The notes under the pieces: model-generated
Databases searched by the model: none
Seen by the model: only the letters and a program-made list of their open reading frames with translations
What the model was told of the DNA's origin: nothing
In this document: positions 1-7,097 of the stretch, piece by piece
Numbering within the stretch: position 1 is the first letter of the stretch
How the letters are laid out: the number at the start of each line of letters is the position of its first letter
Source: Spirochaetales bacterium
GTDB lineage: Bacteria > Spirochaetota > Spirochaetia > DSM-2461
Direction of reading: 5' to 3'
DNA length: 59,669 bases
Assembly: GCA_016936555.1 (NCBI GenBank)
Contig: JAFGXR010000084.1
Span: 1-59,669, forward strand
Translations under genes and position numbers: made by a program

Positions 1-197
1 AGTATGCCGTTTTTCAAAGCCGTGATTCTGAAGAGATCCGGTGTTACTTTGATACGGCTCTGACCGGAGAGGCGGTCTATCTCCTGCATGATATCCTGCT
101 GTTCTTCCGCCGAGATGATATTGTCCCCTCTGGGGGCCGGTACGGGAGGCAGTTTTTCTTCTCTGTAGCTTTCAGCAGCCTGCAGCAAACTCTTCAC
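1..197 (-). CDS. Hypothetical protein, N-terminal fragment cut by window edge
   Basis: An open frame runs leftward off the window. It begins with GTG at 197-195, four bases after the TAG of the upstream lipoprotein gene, so it is probably translated by coupling as the last visible gene of the 1-4035 operon. The 65 visible residues (starting VKSLLQAAESYREEK) are hydrophilic, with a proline-rich stretch near residue 20 (PPVPAP) and no signal peptide or known motif. The purine-rich AGGG about 10 bases upstream is a weak ribosome site. The frame is open in this window, but most of the protein is missing, so no function can be given. Confidence 0.5.
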   Translation of the reverse strand, partial: MKSLLQAAESYREEKLPPVPAPRGDNIISAEEQQDIMQEIDRLSGQSRIKVTPDLFRITALKNGI

Positions 198-201
198 GGT
201 T

Positions 202-1146
202 CTAATCCCTAAAAGGGGCTCTCTCCTTTCTTATGATGTTTTCATCCCAGTCGACCAGATAATAGTATTCACAATCGTAATCGATCGTGACGATCTCACC
301 GGAGGAATCTTTATTCTCGATATACTCCATTTCATTACCTCCGTAATCGAAAAGCACGAGATTTCTGTCGTCACGGGAAACGAAGTATCCAAGACTGCAA
401 CGGGTTACCCATTCTGTTAAAGACCCGGAATTCACTGATGTTTCGGGCATAAAATCGACAATGTTCAGTGAAACTGCACCGGCGGCGTGATCATATATTG
501 ATTTTTTGGTCAGGGAATATATATTACCGTCCATTGTTGCGAGTTTGATTTCTTCCAGCGAATTATCGGATTGGGGTATAAGCATGAAATCCGGCATGAT
601 GGGGACGGGATTCCCTCCCAGAGGATTCCAGTTCTCATCGAAATAATAGAAATACAATTCCTGGGTTGTATAATCGGGATAAATCTGGAGATAGTAATCC
701 TTCTCCCCATCGCTGTAGGGGAGAATGGCATAATTGCTTTCCGGATTCGGAACACTGACAGAATCAAGTCCGTCATCGCGCAGTGTCCCCGATTTTGTCA
801 GCCTGATTGCTCCGATAATAAAATCACCTGCATGATCCACAAAACCGGGCCCTACGGCATCGGTCGGTCTGTCGGAGTTATCAGCAGGATCTGCCGTCAG
901 GTAGGAACGGATATTCAGAGAGGTGTCGAGAATAAGTGTTTTTGTAAAACCGTTCTCTTCCTTTACAAGAAACAGCAAGGGCTCATCTTCTCCGTTATCA
1001 AGAATATAAAACTTTCTCATTGATCCTTCTTTTATAAACCAGCTTAAATCCATGGACAGGGCAGAGGGAAAAACGGATGAACCGAAAAATGCGCAGGATG
1101 AGAGAGTCAGAACAGCGGCATAGAGAACTAAAAGGCGATTTACCAT
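202..1146 (-). CDS. Putative lipoprotein of unknown function
   Basis: The protein starts MVNRLLVLYAAVLTLSSCAF, a lipoprotein signal peptide with lipobox LSSC, so it is predicted to be lipidated and exported. An in-frame start 39 bases further upstream exists. The inner ATG is preferred because it places the charged n-region directly before the hydrophobic core and has a GGGTG ribosome site inside the end of the upstream gene. Its ATG overlaps the stop of that gene, which suggests coupled translation. The mature part (~295 aa) is rich in Asp, Glu, Tyr and Gly and looks like repeated beta strands. I recognise no family. It sits downstream of a barrel protein and a cyclase, so an envelope role is likely but unproven. 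Confidence 0.7.
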   Translation of the reverse strand: MVNRLLVLYAAVLTLSSCAFFGSSVFPSALSMDLSWFIKEGSMRKFYILDNGEDEPLLFLVKEENGFTKTLILDTSLNIRSYLTADPADNSDRPTDAVGPGFVDHAGDFIIGAIRLTKSGTLRDDGLDSVSVPNPESNYAILPYSDGEKDYYLQIYPDYTTQELYFYYFDENWNPLGGNPVPIMPDFMLIPQSDNSLEEIKLATMDGNIYSLTKKSIYDHAAGAVSLNIVDFMPETSVNSGSLTEWVTRCSLGYFVSRDDRNLVLFDYGGNEMEYIENKDSSGEIVTIDYDCEYYYLVDWDENIIRKERAPFRD

Positions 1147-2348
1147 TTTCTCATCACCCCCAATGAAATCTGCGGGACATTCCATTCCGACAGGGATATT
1201 CCGCCCTTATTAAGGGAACTTTCGCCGATTCCGAGAAAAATTCGGAGCTCCGGCCTCAGGTAAAAACTCCAGTCATCAAGATTCAGTTCCAAAGCCAGGT
1301 TAACAGCATTGATATAAGTATCAAAATAAACCTCGTTGCTGTTAAGGGGATAGGACACGATGATCCCCAGCCCGAGAGAAGCGCTGACCCGGAAAATACT
1401 GCCGGGACCCAATCCCAGATACAATCCCCCGAGCAGCCGCAAATCGTTATGGGTCATCTCGAGGCCTGAATCGGAGGAAAAATCCTTCTGAAGATAAAAG
1501 TAACTGTCAAAGCTGACATAGAGCCAGTCCGGTATGGGATAAAAACGGATACCCGTTCCCGCACCCATCAGCTGGGTATATGTCCAGTTAAACTCCAGTG
1601 CCAGGGTCTGGGCTTTTACAAGATCGCCCAGAGGCGCAACTGATCTCTCCCTGTCAAGATAAACATACTGTTCCGAGGACCTGTAACCCTTCAGTTTTTT
1701 TACAATCAGCAATCTGGTGCCGATCTCATACTCTCTGTCCGTCACATTCAGGACAGAATGAATAATGGTCCCCAGAAGCTCGCCGCTGGAGAGATAGACC
1801 TCCATTCCCTCCTGGTTGGAAAGAAAAGTGATTTTTCTGACTTTCGGCTCTTCCATGGCAATCTGGACCCCGTACTCTCCGGTCAGCTTGCTCACGATCC
1901 GCGTTATCGAAGAATCGATCATGATATACTGGGTGATCTCCGATTTGCTGACGCTTCTCTCAGTCGCTATAGCCTTTTTGCCAGCTATATCCCAGGCAGT
2001 TATGGCTATCTCCAGAAGAGATCCTTTTTCATGAACGGAAACCACCAGGACGACAGGTACGTCGGCTGCTTCTCCGAGCTGCAGCACCGTTTCGCTCCTA
2101 TCGTATTCTTCGGGCTTGTTATTCGCTGAAGCAATGGCGGAGGCGACATAGGTTTCATCCCGGTAGAGAAGATTCTGCCTCTCCAGTTCTTCAGTCAGTT
2201 TCTCCCTGACCTGAGCCTTGATTTTTTCCAGCGAGGCTTCATTGCCTATGCTGATGTTTTCCAGAACAAGGGCGGCCTGCTCTCCGAAGAGCGGGAAGGA
2301 GATAGCGGTAGAGACAATAAATATGAGTAAAAACGCTGTCTTTTTCAC
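1140..2348 (-). CDS. Exported protein with PEGA-like domain and C-terminal outer-membrane beta-barrel
   Basis: I chose the GTG at 2348 (VKKTAFLLIFIVSTAIS), because GGAG lies nine bases upstream and it yields a clean signal peptide ending near FG-EQ; a longer frame from 2375 lacks such a signal. Residues ~20-165 form a mixed alpha/beta region ending in a segment about sensing or building a value (DVPVVLVVSVHE). Residues ~170-240 resemble a PEGA domain (VYLSSGELLGTI and KKLKGYRSSEQYV). Residues ~245-402 alternate hydrophobic and polar with many aromatics and end in an aromatic (RKW), as expected for a BAM-inserted barrel. This architecture is common in spirochaetes. It lies 28 bases after the cyclase stop, so the two are probably co-transcribed. 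The exact function is unknown. Confidence 0.7.
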   Translation of the reverse strand: MKKTAFLLIFIVSTAISFPLFGEQAALVLENISIGNEASLEKIKAQVREKLTEELERQNLLYRDETYVASAIASANNKPEEYDRSETVLQLGEAADVPVVLVVSVHEKGSLLEIAITAWDIAGKKAIATERSVSKSEITQYIMIDSSITRIVSKLTGEYGVQIAMEEPKVRKITFLSNQEGMEVYLSSGELLGTIIHSVLNVTDREYEIGTRLLIVKKLKGYRSSEQYVYLDRERSVAPLGDLVKAQTLALEFNWTYTQLMGAGTGIRFYPIPDWLYVSFDSYFYLQKDFSSDSGLEMTHNDLRLLGGLYLGLGPGSIFRVSASLGLGIIVSYPLNSNEVYFDTYINAVNLALELNLDDWSFYLRPELRIFLGIGESSLNKGGISLSEWNVPQISLGVMRKW

Positions 2349-2376
2349 AGGCAGGCACTCCTTTCCCAAAACCACC

Positions 2377-4035
2377 TCACTTTGTTTTCATCACTTTTAC
2401 GCCATCCCACTCTTCGGGAGGCGGTGTTCTCAGGTATTCACTGCAGCGTTCTTCCATCATAGCGGAGACTTTATCTCCGGGGAGGATTTCCCGGACCCGT
2501 TGAAAACAGGAAATACCTTCATTGAATCTCCGGCCGAGATAAAAATCCATACCGGTGGCATGTATTTCCCAGGCCTTTTTTTCCTTGTCGTTCAGCGATT
2601 TTTTGGCTGAATAGATCCTCACACCTTTCGTTTTGCCCTTTACGGCAACAGTATCGAGAAACCGGCAGGGTATTTTCCCCTCAACCTCACCGAAGAGAGT
2701 TTCGGATATAATCAGATCCTGGCCGTATTCCTTCGTCAGCCCTTCCAGCCTCGAAGCCAGATTCACCGCGTCGCCGATGACCGTGTAATCCATCTTCTTT
2801 TCGGTTCCGATATTTCCGACAGTCACTTCTCCGTAGTTGACTCCGATACCGGTTTTAAATTCCGGTTTACCCAGTTTGATCTGCTGCTCGTTAAAGCTCC
2901 TTATGCCGTCGACCATTTCCAGCGCGGCGTACACTGAATTGATGGTGTCATTTTCATAGGCCACGGGAGCGCCGAAAAAGGCCATTATGGCATCGCCGAT
3001 ATATTTGTCGACAATCCCGTTCTTATCCATGATGATATCGACCATAATATCAAAATAGCGGTTGAGCGAGTTGACCAGATCGTCGGGAGCGAGCCGCTCC
3101 GAAATAGTTGTAAACGATCTGATATCTGAAAACAGAATGGACAAATACCGGTTGTTACCTACCAGCATGGATTCCGGATTTGCGAAAAGGCTGTCAATAA
3201 GATCCTGGGGAACATACTTTTCGAACATGTTACGGATTTTCCGCTCTTTTTTCCTGGCTATGACCGCATCCATGGCGAATTCCTTGATTTTTGAATATGC
3301 ACCTTCGAGCTCTTCGGACATGATATTGAATGTATGGGCCAATTCTCCTGTTTCATCGTTGAACTCGACCTTGACACGTCGGGACAGGTCATTATCGGCG
3401 ATAATCTCCTTCATGGTCCTGACGACATCGTTAAGGGGCCTGGTCAGATAATTGGCGAGCCAGGCGAGCATAATAACAGCGATAATGACGCCGATGGCGA
3501 TAATGTAAATTGTCTGGGTGGTTATCCGGTTTACCGATGAGTAGAAAGTCTCTCTCTCTTCGGTGAGAAAGATGTACCACTGAAACGGCTCGAACCAGAA
3601 GCCCTTGCCAACCCGTCCGATATTTCCGAGAGAGATTTCTTTCATATCCGTCGACTGGTCAGCGATAAGCTGAAGAACAGGGCCCATTTCATCGGGAGTT
3701 ATTTCCAGATCCCCGGTCTTCATCTGGAGCTCTCCATCGCCGTTTAAAGCGACAATCAGCTCCGTATCACTCCGGATAATGCTATAGGCAAAAGCTTCCA
3801 CACCGGCTTTTGTCGCGGCAACCATATCGGGGCGGTCCGTGAAATTGTTATCAACCAGCAGCTTCCACTGATTGTCCGTATATTTCTCCAGTTCTTCCGC
3901 TTTAAATCCCAGAAAATTCCGTGCGATTTCAGAAATACCCGAAGTGGAAGCAAAATACGCACTGAATCCGGCGAGGGTCAGAGTAACAATTATCAACGGG
4001 AGAACTATGGAGATTATTTTGGTTCTGATTCTCAT
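2377..4035 (-). CDS. Membrane class III adenylate cyclase with periplasmic sensor and HAMP domain
   Basis: Likely makes cAMP from ATP in response to a periplasmic signal. Order: membrane segment ~7-29, periplasmic Cache-like region ~30-174, second membrane segment ~175-197, HAMP ~195-250, coiled linker, catalytic domain ~295-475. Catalytic residues are complete: metal aspartates D304 (FSDIRSF) and D348 (GDAIMAFFG), adenine-selecting K344 and D416, and transition-state N425 and R429 (VNLASR). The Lys/Asp pair argues for ATP rather than GTP as substrate. The ATG at 4035 has AGGGATC seven bases upstream. It is the first gene of the leftward operon, followed by the PEGA-like barrel gene after 28 bases. 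The ligand sensed cannot be told. Confidence 0.93.
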   Translation of the reverse strand: MRIRTKIISIVLPLIIVTLTLAGFSAYFASTSGISEIARNFLGFKAEELEKYTDNQWKLLVDNNFTDRPDMVAATKAGVEAFAYSIIRSDTELIVALNGDGELQMKTGDLEITPDEMGPVLQLIADQSTDMKEISLGNIGRVGKGFWFEPFQWYIFLTEERETFYSSVNRITTQTIYIIAIGVIIAVIMLAWLANYLTRPLNDVVRTMKEIIADNDLSRRVKVEFNDETGELAHTFNIMSEELEGAYSKIKEFAMDAVIARKKERKIRNMFEKYVPQDLIDSLFANPESMLVGNNRYLSILFSDIRSFTTISERLAPDDLVNSLNRYFDIMVDIIMDKNGIVDKYIGDAIMAFFGAPVAYENDTINSVYAALEMVDGIRSFNEQQIKLGKPEFKTGIGVNYGEVTVGNIGTEKKMDYTVIGDAVNLASRLEGLTKEYGQDLIISETLFGEVEGKIPCRFLDTVAVKGKTKGVRIYSAKKSLNDKEKKAWEIHATGMDFYLGRRFNEGISCFQRVREILPGDKVSAMMEERCSEYLRTPPPEEWDGVKVMKTK

Positions 4036-4109
4036 TGAGATCCCTTTTCCCTTCTTTTATCGGCATCGCAACCTATAAACCGCCAGTTTTCTGTTACCAA
4101 TGCCTTAAT

Positions 4110-4115
4110 TATAAT
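4110..4115 (+). promoter_or_regulatory. Possible -10 element for the M42 peptidase gene
   Basis: A consensus TATAAT lies 41 bases before the ATG of the peptidase gene, in the 121-base divergent gap with the cyclase gene. A matching -35 is poor (TTTTCT at 17-base spacing), so this is a candidate only. Confidence 0.3.
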
Positions 4116-4156
4116 ATATTCTGAATCATAAGAAAAATTGTTGAGGCAGGTAAAAA

Positions 4157-5176
4157 ATGATTAAAACAATTATGAAAGACATTCTGAATCTGTGTAAAAT
4201 CCCCAGCCCGACCGGTTACACCGAAGAGGCGGCCAATTATATTGAAAAAAGACTGACCGAAGCCTCTGTTTCATTCAGACGGACAACCAAAGGATCGATC
4301 CTGGCAGAACTGGGAGGAGAAGGATCCCCCTTAATTCTCTCAGCCCATATCGATACTCTGGGGGCTATGGTCAGATCGGTGAAAAGCAGCGGCCGGTTGC
4401 GCATAACCAGAATCGGAGGTTATCCCGAAGCCAATTTGACAGGTGTTAACTGCACCATACACTGCCGGCTTACGGGAAAATCCTTCAGCGGGACATTCCA
4501 GGCTACTGAACCGGCCGTGCACGTCAACAACAAGCTGGGAGAGGAAAAAAGAGATGATACCAACCTCGAAGTTGTTCTGGATGAAAAAGTATTTGACTCT
4601 TCCCATGTGGAGGAGCTCGGGATCACAGCGGGGGATTTTATCAGCATCGATCCCGCGACTGTCGAAACAGCATCGGGATTCATCAAGAGCCGTCACCTCG
4701 ACGATAAAGCCGGAGCCGCTCTTCTCCTGGGAATTGCGGAGGGTACGGATTTAACAAAACTGAGCCGGAAAGTCTACCTCTTCTTTTCAAATTACGAGGA
4801 GACCGGTCACGGCAGTGCGGCGGCTCTCCCCGAAGATGCGGTTGAAATTCTCGCCATAGATATGGGCGCAGTGGGAGACGACCTTTCTACCGATGAATAT
4901 AAAGTCGCAATCTGCGCCAAGGATTCGAGCGGCCCCTATAACTATGAAGTGACAACGGATCTGACCAGACTGGCTGTCAGACTGAAAATCAATTATGCGG
5001 TTGCCGTTTATCCCTACTACTCCTCCGATGCCAGCGCCGCTCTGTATGCGGGAGCCGATCTCAGACACGGTCTGATCGGTCCTGGTGTATCAGCTTCCCA
5101 CGGTTACGAAAGAGTACACAGGGACGGGCTGGAAGCCACCTACAGACTGATGGAAGCCTATATTACGGTCTCTTAA
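4157..5176 (+). CDS. M42-family metallo-aminopeptidase (glutamyl/tetrahedral aminopeptidase type)
   Basis: A cytosolic two-metal peptidase of the M42 family, which trims peptides from the N-terminus, usually as a dodecameric tetrahedron. Visible motifs: SAHIDTLG (~residues 59-66, metal His and Asp), SRHLDDKAG (~178-186, bridging Asp), EETGHG (~213, catalytic Glu-Glu) and the C-terminal SHGYERVH metal/active-site region. The length of 339 aa is normal for the family. The ATG is preceded by AGGT and is the first in frame. It stands alone on the plus strand; its 3' end overlaps the end of gsk by four bases. Substrate preference (acidic or neutral residues) and close relatives annotated as cellulase M cannot be distinguished by eye. 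Confidence 0.9.
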   Translation: MIKTIMKDILNLCKIPSPTGYTEEAANYIEKRLTEASVSFRRTTKGSILAELGGEGSPLILSAHIDTLGAMVRSVKSSGRLRITRIGGYPEANLTGVNCTIHCRLTGKSFSGTFQATEPAVHVNNKLGEEKRDDTNLEVVLDEKVFDSSHVEELGITAGDFISIDPATVETASGFIKSRHLDDKAGAALLLGIAEGTDLTKLSRKVYLFFSNYEETGHGSAAALPEDAVEILAIDMGAVGDDLSTDEYKVAICAKDSSGPYNYEVTTDLTRLAVRLKINYAVAVYPYYSSDASAALYAGADLRHGLIGPGVSASHGYERVHRDGLEATYRLMEAYITVS

Positions 5177-6468
5177 AGGTCCCAATAAGCATCCTTCAGG
5201 TTTTCCTCTCTATCGGGCAGGCCTCTCGACAGACGGGGAGAGTTCTGACTGAGGACTTCATAACTGACCCTGTTGGCGTATTTGCTTATCTGATGGATAG
5301 AGGAGTAAGTCAGAAACCTGGCTGTATGCTTAGGCGAAGAGGGCTGGAGCTTTTTATGGAACGCATTGGCTGCTATGTCATGGAGTACCGCGGCCAGGGC
5401 GGCATCTCCCGCTCCGTTTGTATTTCTTATAGCTCCCGGCCCCCCCATATAGGGATTGATATGGGTGTAGATTTTAACAGGTTCCCTGCAGTCTCGCCGT
5501 TCCATGGACCGGCTGTATTCGTATTTATTGTACTCGGCTAAGGATTTGCTGTGGATCTGGTCACGGGTTTCCCGGGCGAACTCCCGATCGACGTAGCCGC
5601 ACATATAAAGCCCCTGTGAACCGACGGTGAGCAGAACCAGATCCGTCAGGTCCAGAATCTGTTCTCCAGCCAGCAAAGGATCGTTCTGACCGGAAAGAGC
5701 CTTTGCCTCCTCATCATTCATGGCAGCCACATTCACATAGTCGTGAATAAACCGTACCAGAAAGTCGTGCTTCTCCTCAATCAGAAAGCTGGTGCCCATA
5801 GTCAGAATAACGGGGACCTGGCTTTCCCGGGCAATGGATACGGCTTTCATGGTGGAATGGTAGATCGGGGCATTTTCATCGCGGAGAAGATAGGCTGTTA
5901 TCAAAAGGGCCGAACTGCCCCGGATGACCTCCTCGTTCACATAAGCCGGATCAAGCTCGTTCATGATCCCCTTGCTGATACAGAAAGTTCTCTCCTTGTC
6001 GGGAGTGACGAAACAGATGGCTTTTGCCATGTCACCTTTTACCGGCTGAAGATAGGACAGACTGACATGGCTGGACGTATTGCAGACATATTTAAAGGCG
6101 TAATCCCCCACCTTCATGGTCTCGCAGATCGTTCCCAGCAGGACCGATCTGTCATCGGTTAAAACGGAGTAGTTGTGCAGCGTATTTCCGATTGTCCCGC
6201 CGGCGAATTCCGCAACGATCTGATCATCCTCCAGACGAGATAGTATAGAGGCAACCATGCGGTCATCGAGGACCATCGACTGCCCCTTGGTTATACCGTA
6301 TTCTTTTAGGAACTCCTCGCTTACGTTGACTTCAATATCGATAAGAAGCTGCTCTATACCGGTTATATAGCTGTCATTCTGCTGCTCCAGCATCTGGTCC
6401 AGAGGTATTCGGCCATGACTGGCCACAGGGAAATAGTGTTTTGATTTTCTTCTGCCGGGGAATTTCAT
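5173..6468 (-). CDS. gsk: Inosine-guanosine kinase
   Basis: Phosphorylates inosine and guanosine to IMP and GMP (purine salvage) and belongs to the PfkB/ribokinase fold. The N-terminus MKFPGRRKSKHYFPV and the blocks FAGGTIGNTLHNYSVL, PYMGG and NTNGAGDAALAA (anion hole with catalytic Asp) follow enterobacterial Gsk closely from memory, and the length (431 aa) matches the ~434 aa of E. coli Gsk. The C-terminus RGLPDREENLKDAYWD is also family-typical. Its ATG overlaps the TGA of the SET-domain gene (ATGA), so it is translated by coupling as the last gene of the operon. Gsk is best known from gammaproteobacteria, so its presence here may reflect transfer; codon use looks like the neighbours. Confidence 0.93.
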   Translation of the reverse strand: MKFPGRRKSKHYFPVASHGRIPLDQMLEQQNDSYITGIEQLLIDIEVNVSEEFLKEYGITKGQSMVLDDRMVASILSRLEDDQIVAEFAGGTIGNTLHNYSVLTDDRSVLLGTICETMKVGDYAFKYVCNTSSHVSLSYLQPVKGDMAKAICFVTPDKERTFCISKGIMNELDPAYVNEEVIRGSSALLITAYLLRDENAPIYHSTMKAVSIARESQVPVILTMGTSFLIEEKHDFLVRFIHDYVNVAAMNDEEAKALSGQNDPLLAGEQILDLTDLVLLTVGSQGLYMCGYVDREFARETRDQIHSKSLAEYNKYEYSRSMERRDCREPVKIYTHINPYMGGPGAIRNTNGAGDAALAAVLHDIAANAFHKKLQPSSPKHTARFLTYSSIHQISKYANRVSYEVLSQNSPRLSRGLPDREENLKDAYWDL

Positions 6469-7097
6469 TTTAAATCCCTCCTTTTACCGAGCTCATCGAA
6501 CTCTCTGAATCCACCGTTCCAGTATTCTTCACCATAGGATACGAAAAGCTGCTCATCTTTTTCGATATCCCTGTTGGCCACGAAAAAAACAACCCAGAGC
6601 CCTTTGTGAAGAGTGTGTTCCACATCGAGATTGCAATCATTTCCATGGTTGACGAATCTGAGTTCATTTCCTTCCAGTCTTCCGTTTATTTCCAGTTCGA
6701 TATCCCCGACTTCATCGGGATAGTCCCAGGAAAAATCCGTTTCCCAGGAGCCGTCTTCAAAGGATTCCGTCAGTTCGACAGTCTCCCTTACCACACCGGT
6801 ATACTCGCCGATAAAATCACCTTTCTTGAGGCCTGTCGCTGCAAAAAGACCATAACCGACCTTTTCATTGATTTTTCTTATATAGACAGGTGCCATTTCG
6901 GAGTTATCAATCTGCTTTCCGTACTTTTCATCGAGTTCACAGAACTCTGCTCTGTTCTCAATATAATAGGGACTTTTATATAACTTCTTTTTCAGAAGCG
7001 GCTTCCACTCAACCCGGCTCCTGGCCAGATAGCGGATTTTTCTATCACTGAAAAATTTCAGGATTTCCTCTTTACCTTCAATTATTTCCGATGACAT
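6465..7097 (-). CDS. SET-domain protein (putative protein-lysine methyltransferase)
   Basis: A compact bacterial SET protein of 210 aa. The SET core spans ~70-193: GYGLFAA (81-87) binds S-adenosylmethionine, RFVNHGNDCN (147-156) is the pseudoknot motif, and QLFVSYGEEYW (183-193) carries the active-site Tyr188. No cysteine-rich post-SET is seen. The first 65 residues are basic and may bind partner proteins or nucleic acid. The family transfers methyl groups from SAM to protein lysines; the target here is unknown. Its ATG shares a base with the stop of the upstream STAND/TPR gene (TAATG) and its stop overlaps gsk, so the three are one coupled unit. Confidence 0.85.
   Translation of the reverse strand: MSSEIIEGKEEILKFFSDRKIRYLARSRVEWKPLLKKKLYKSPYYIENRAEFCELDEKYGKQIDNSEMAPVYIRKINEKVGYGLFAATGLKKGDFIGEYTGVVRETVELTESFEDGSWETDFSWDYPDEVGDIELEINGRLEGNELRFVNHGNDCNLDVEHTLHKGLWVVFFVANRDIEKDEQLFVSYGEEYWNGGFREFDELGKRRDLK

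Noticed and set aside
2349-2375. Longer start for the PEGA-like barrel gene
   Set aside because: It adds nine residues before the charged n-region and removes the ribosome site at GGAG.
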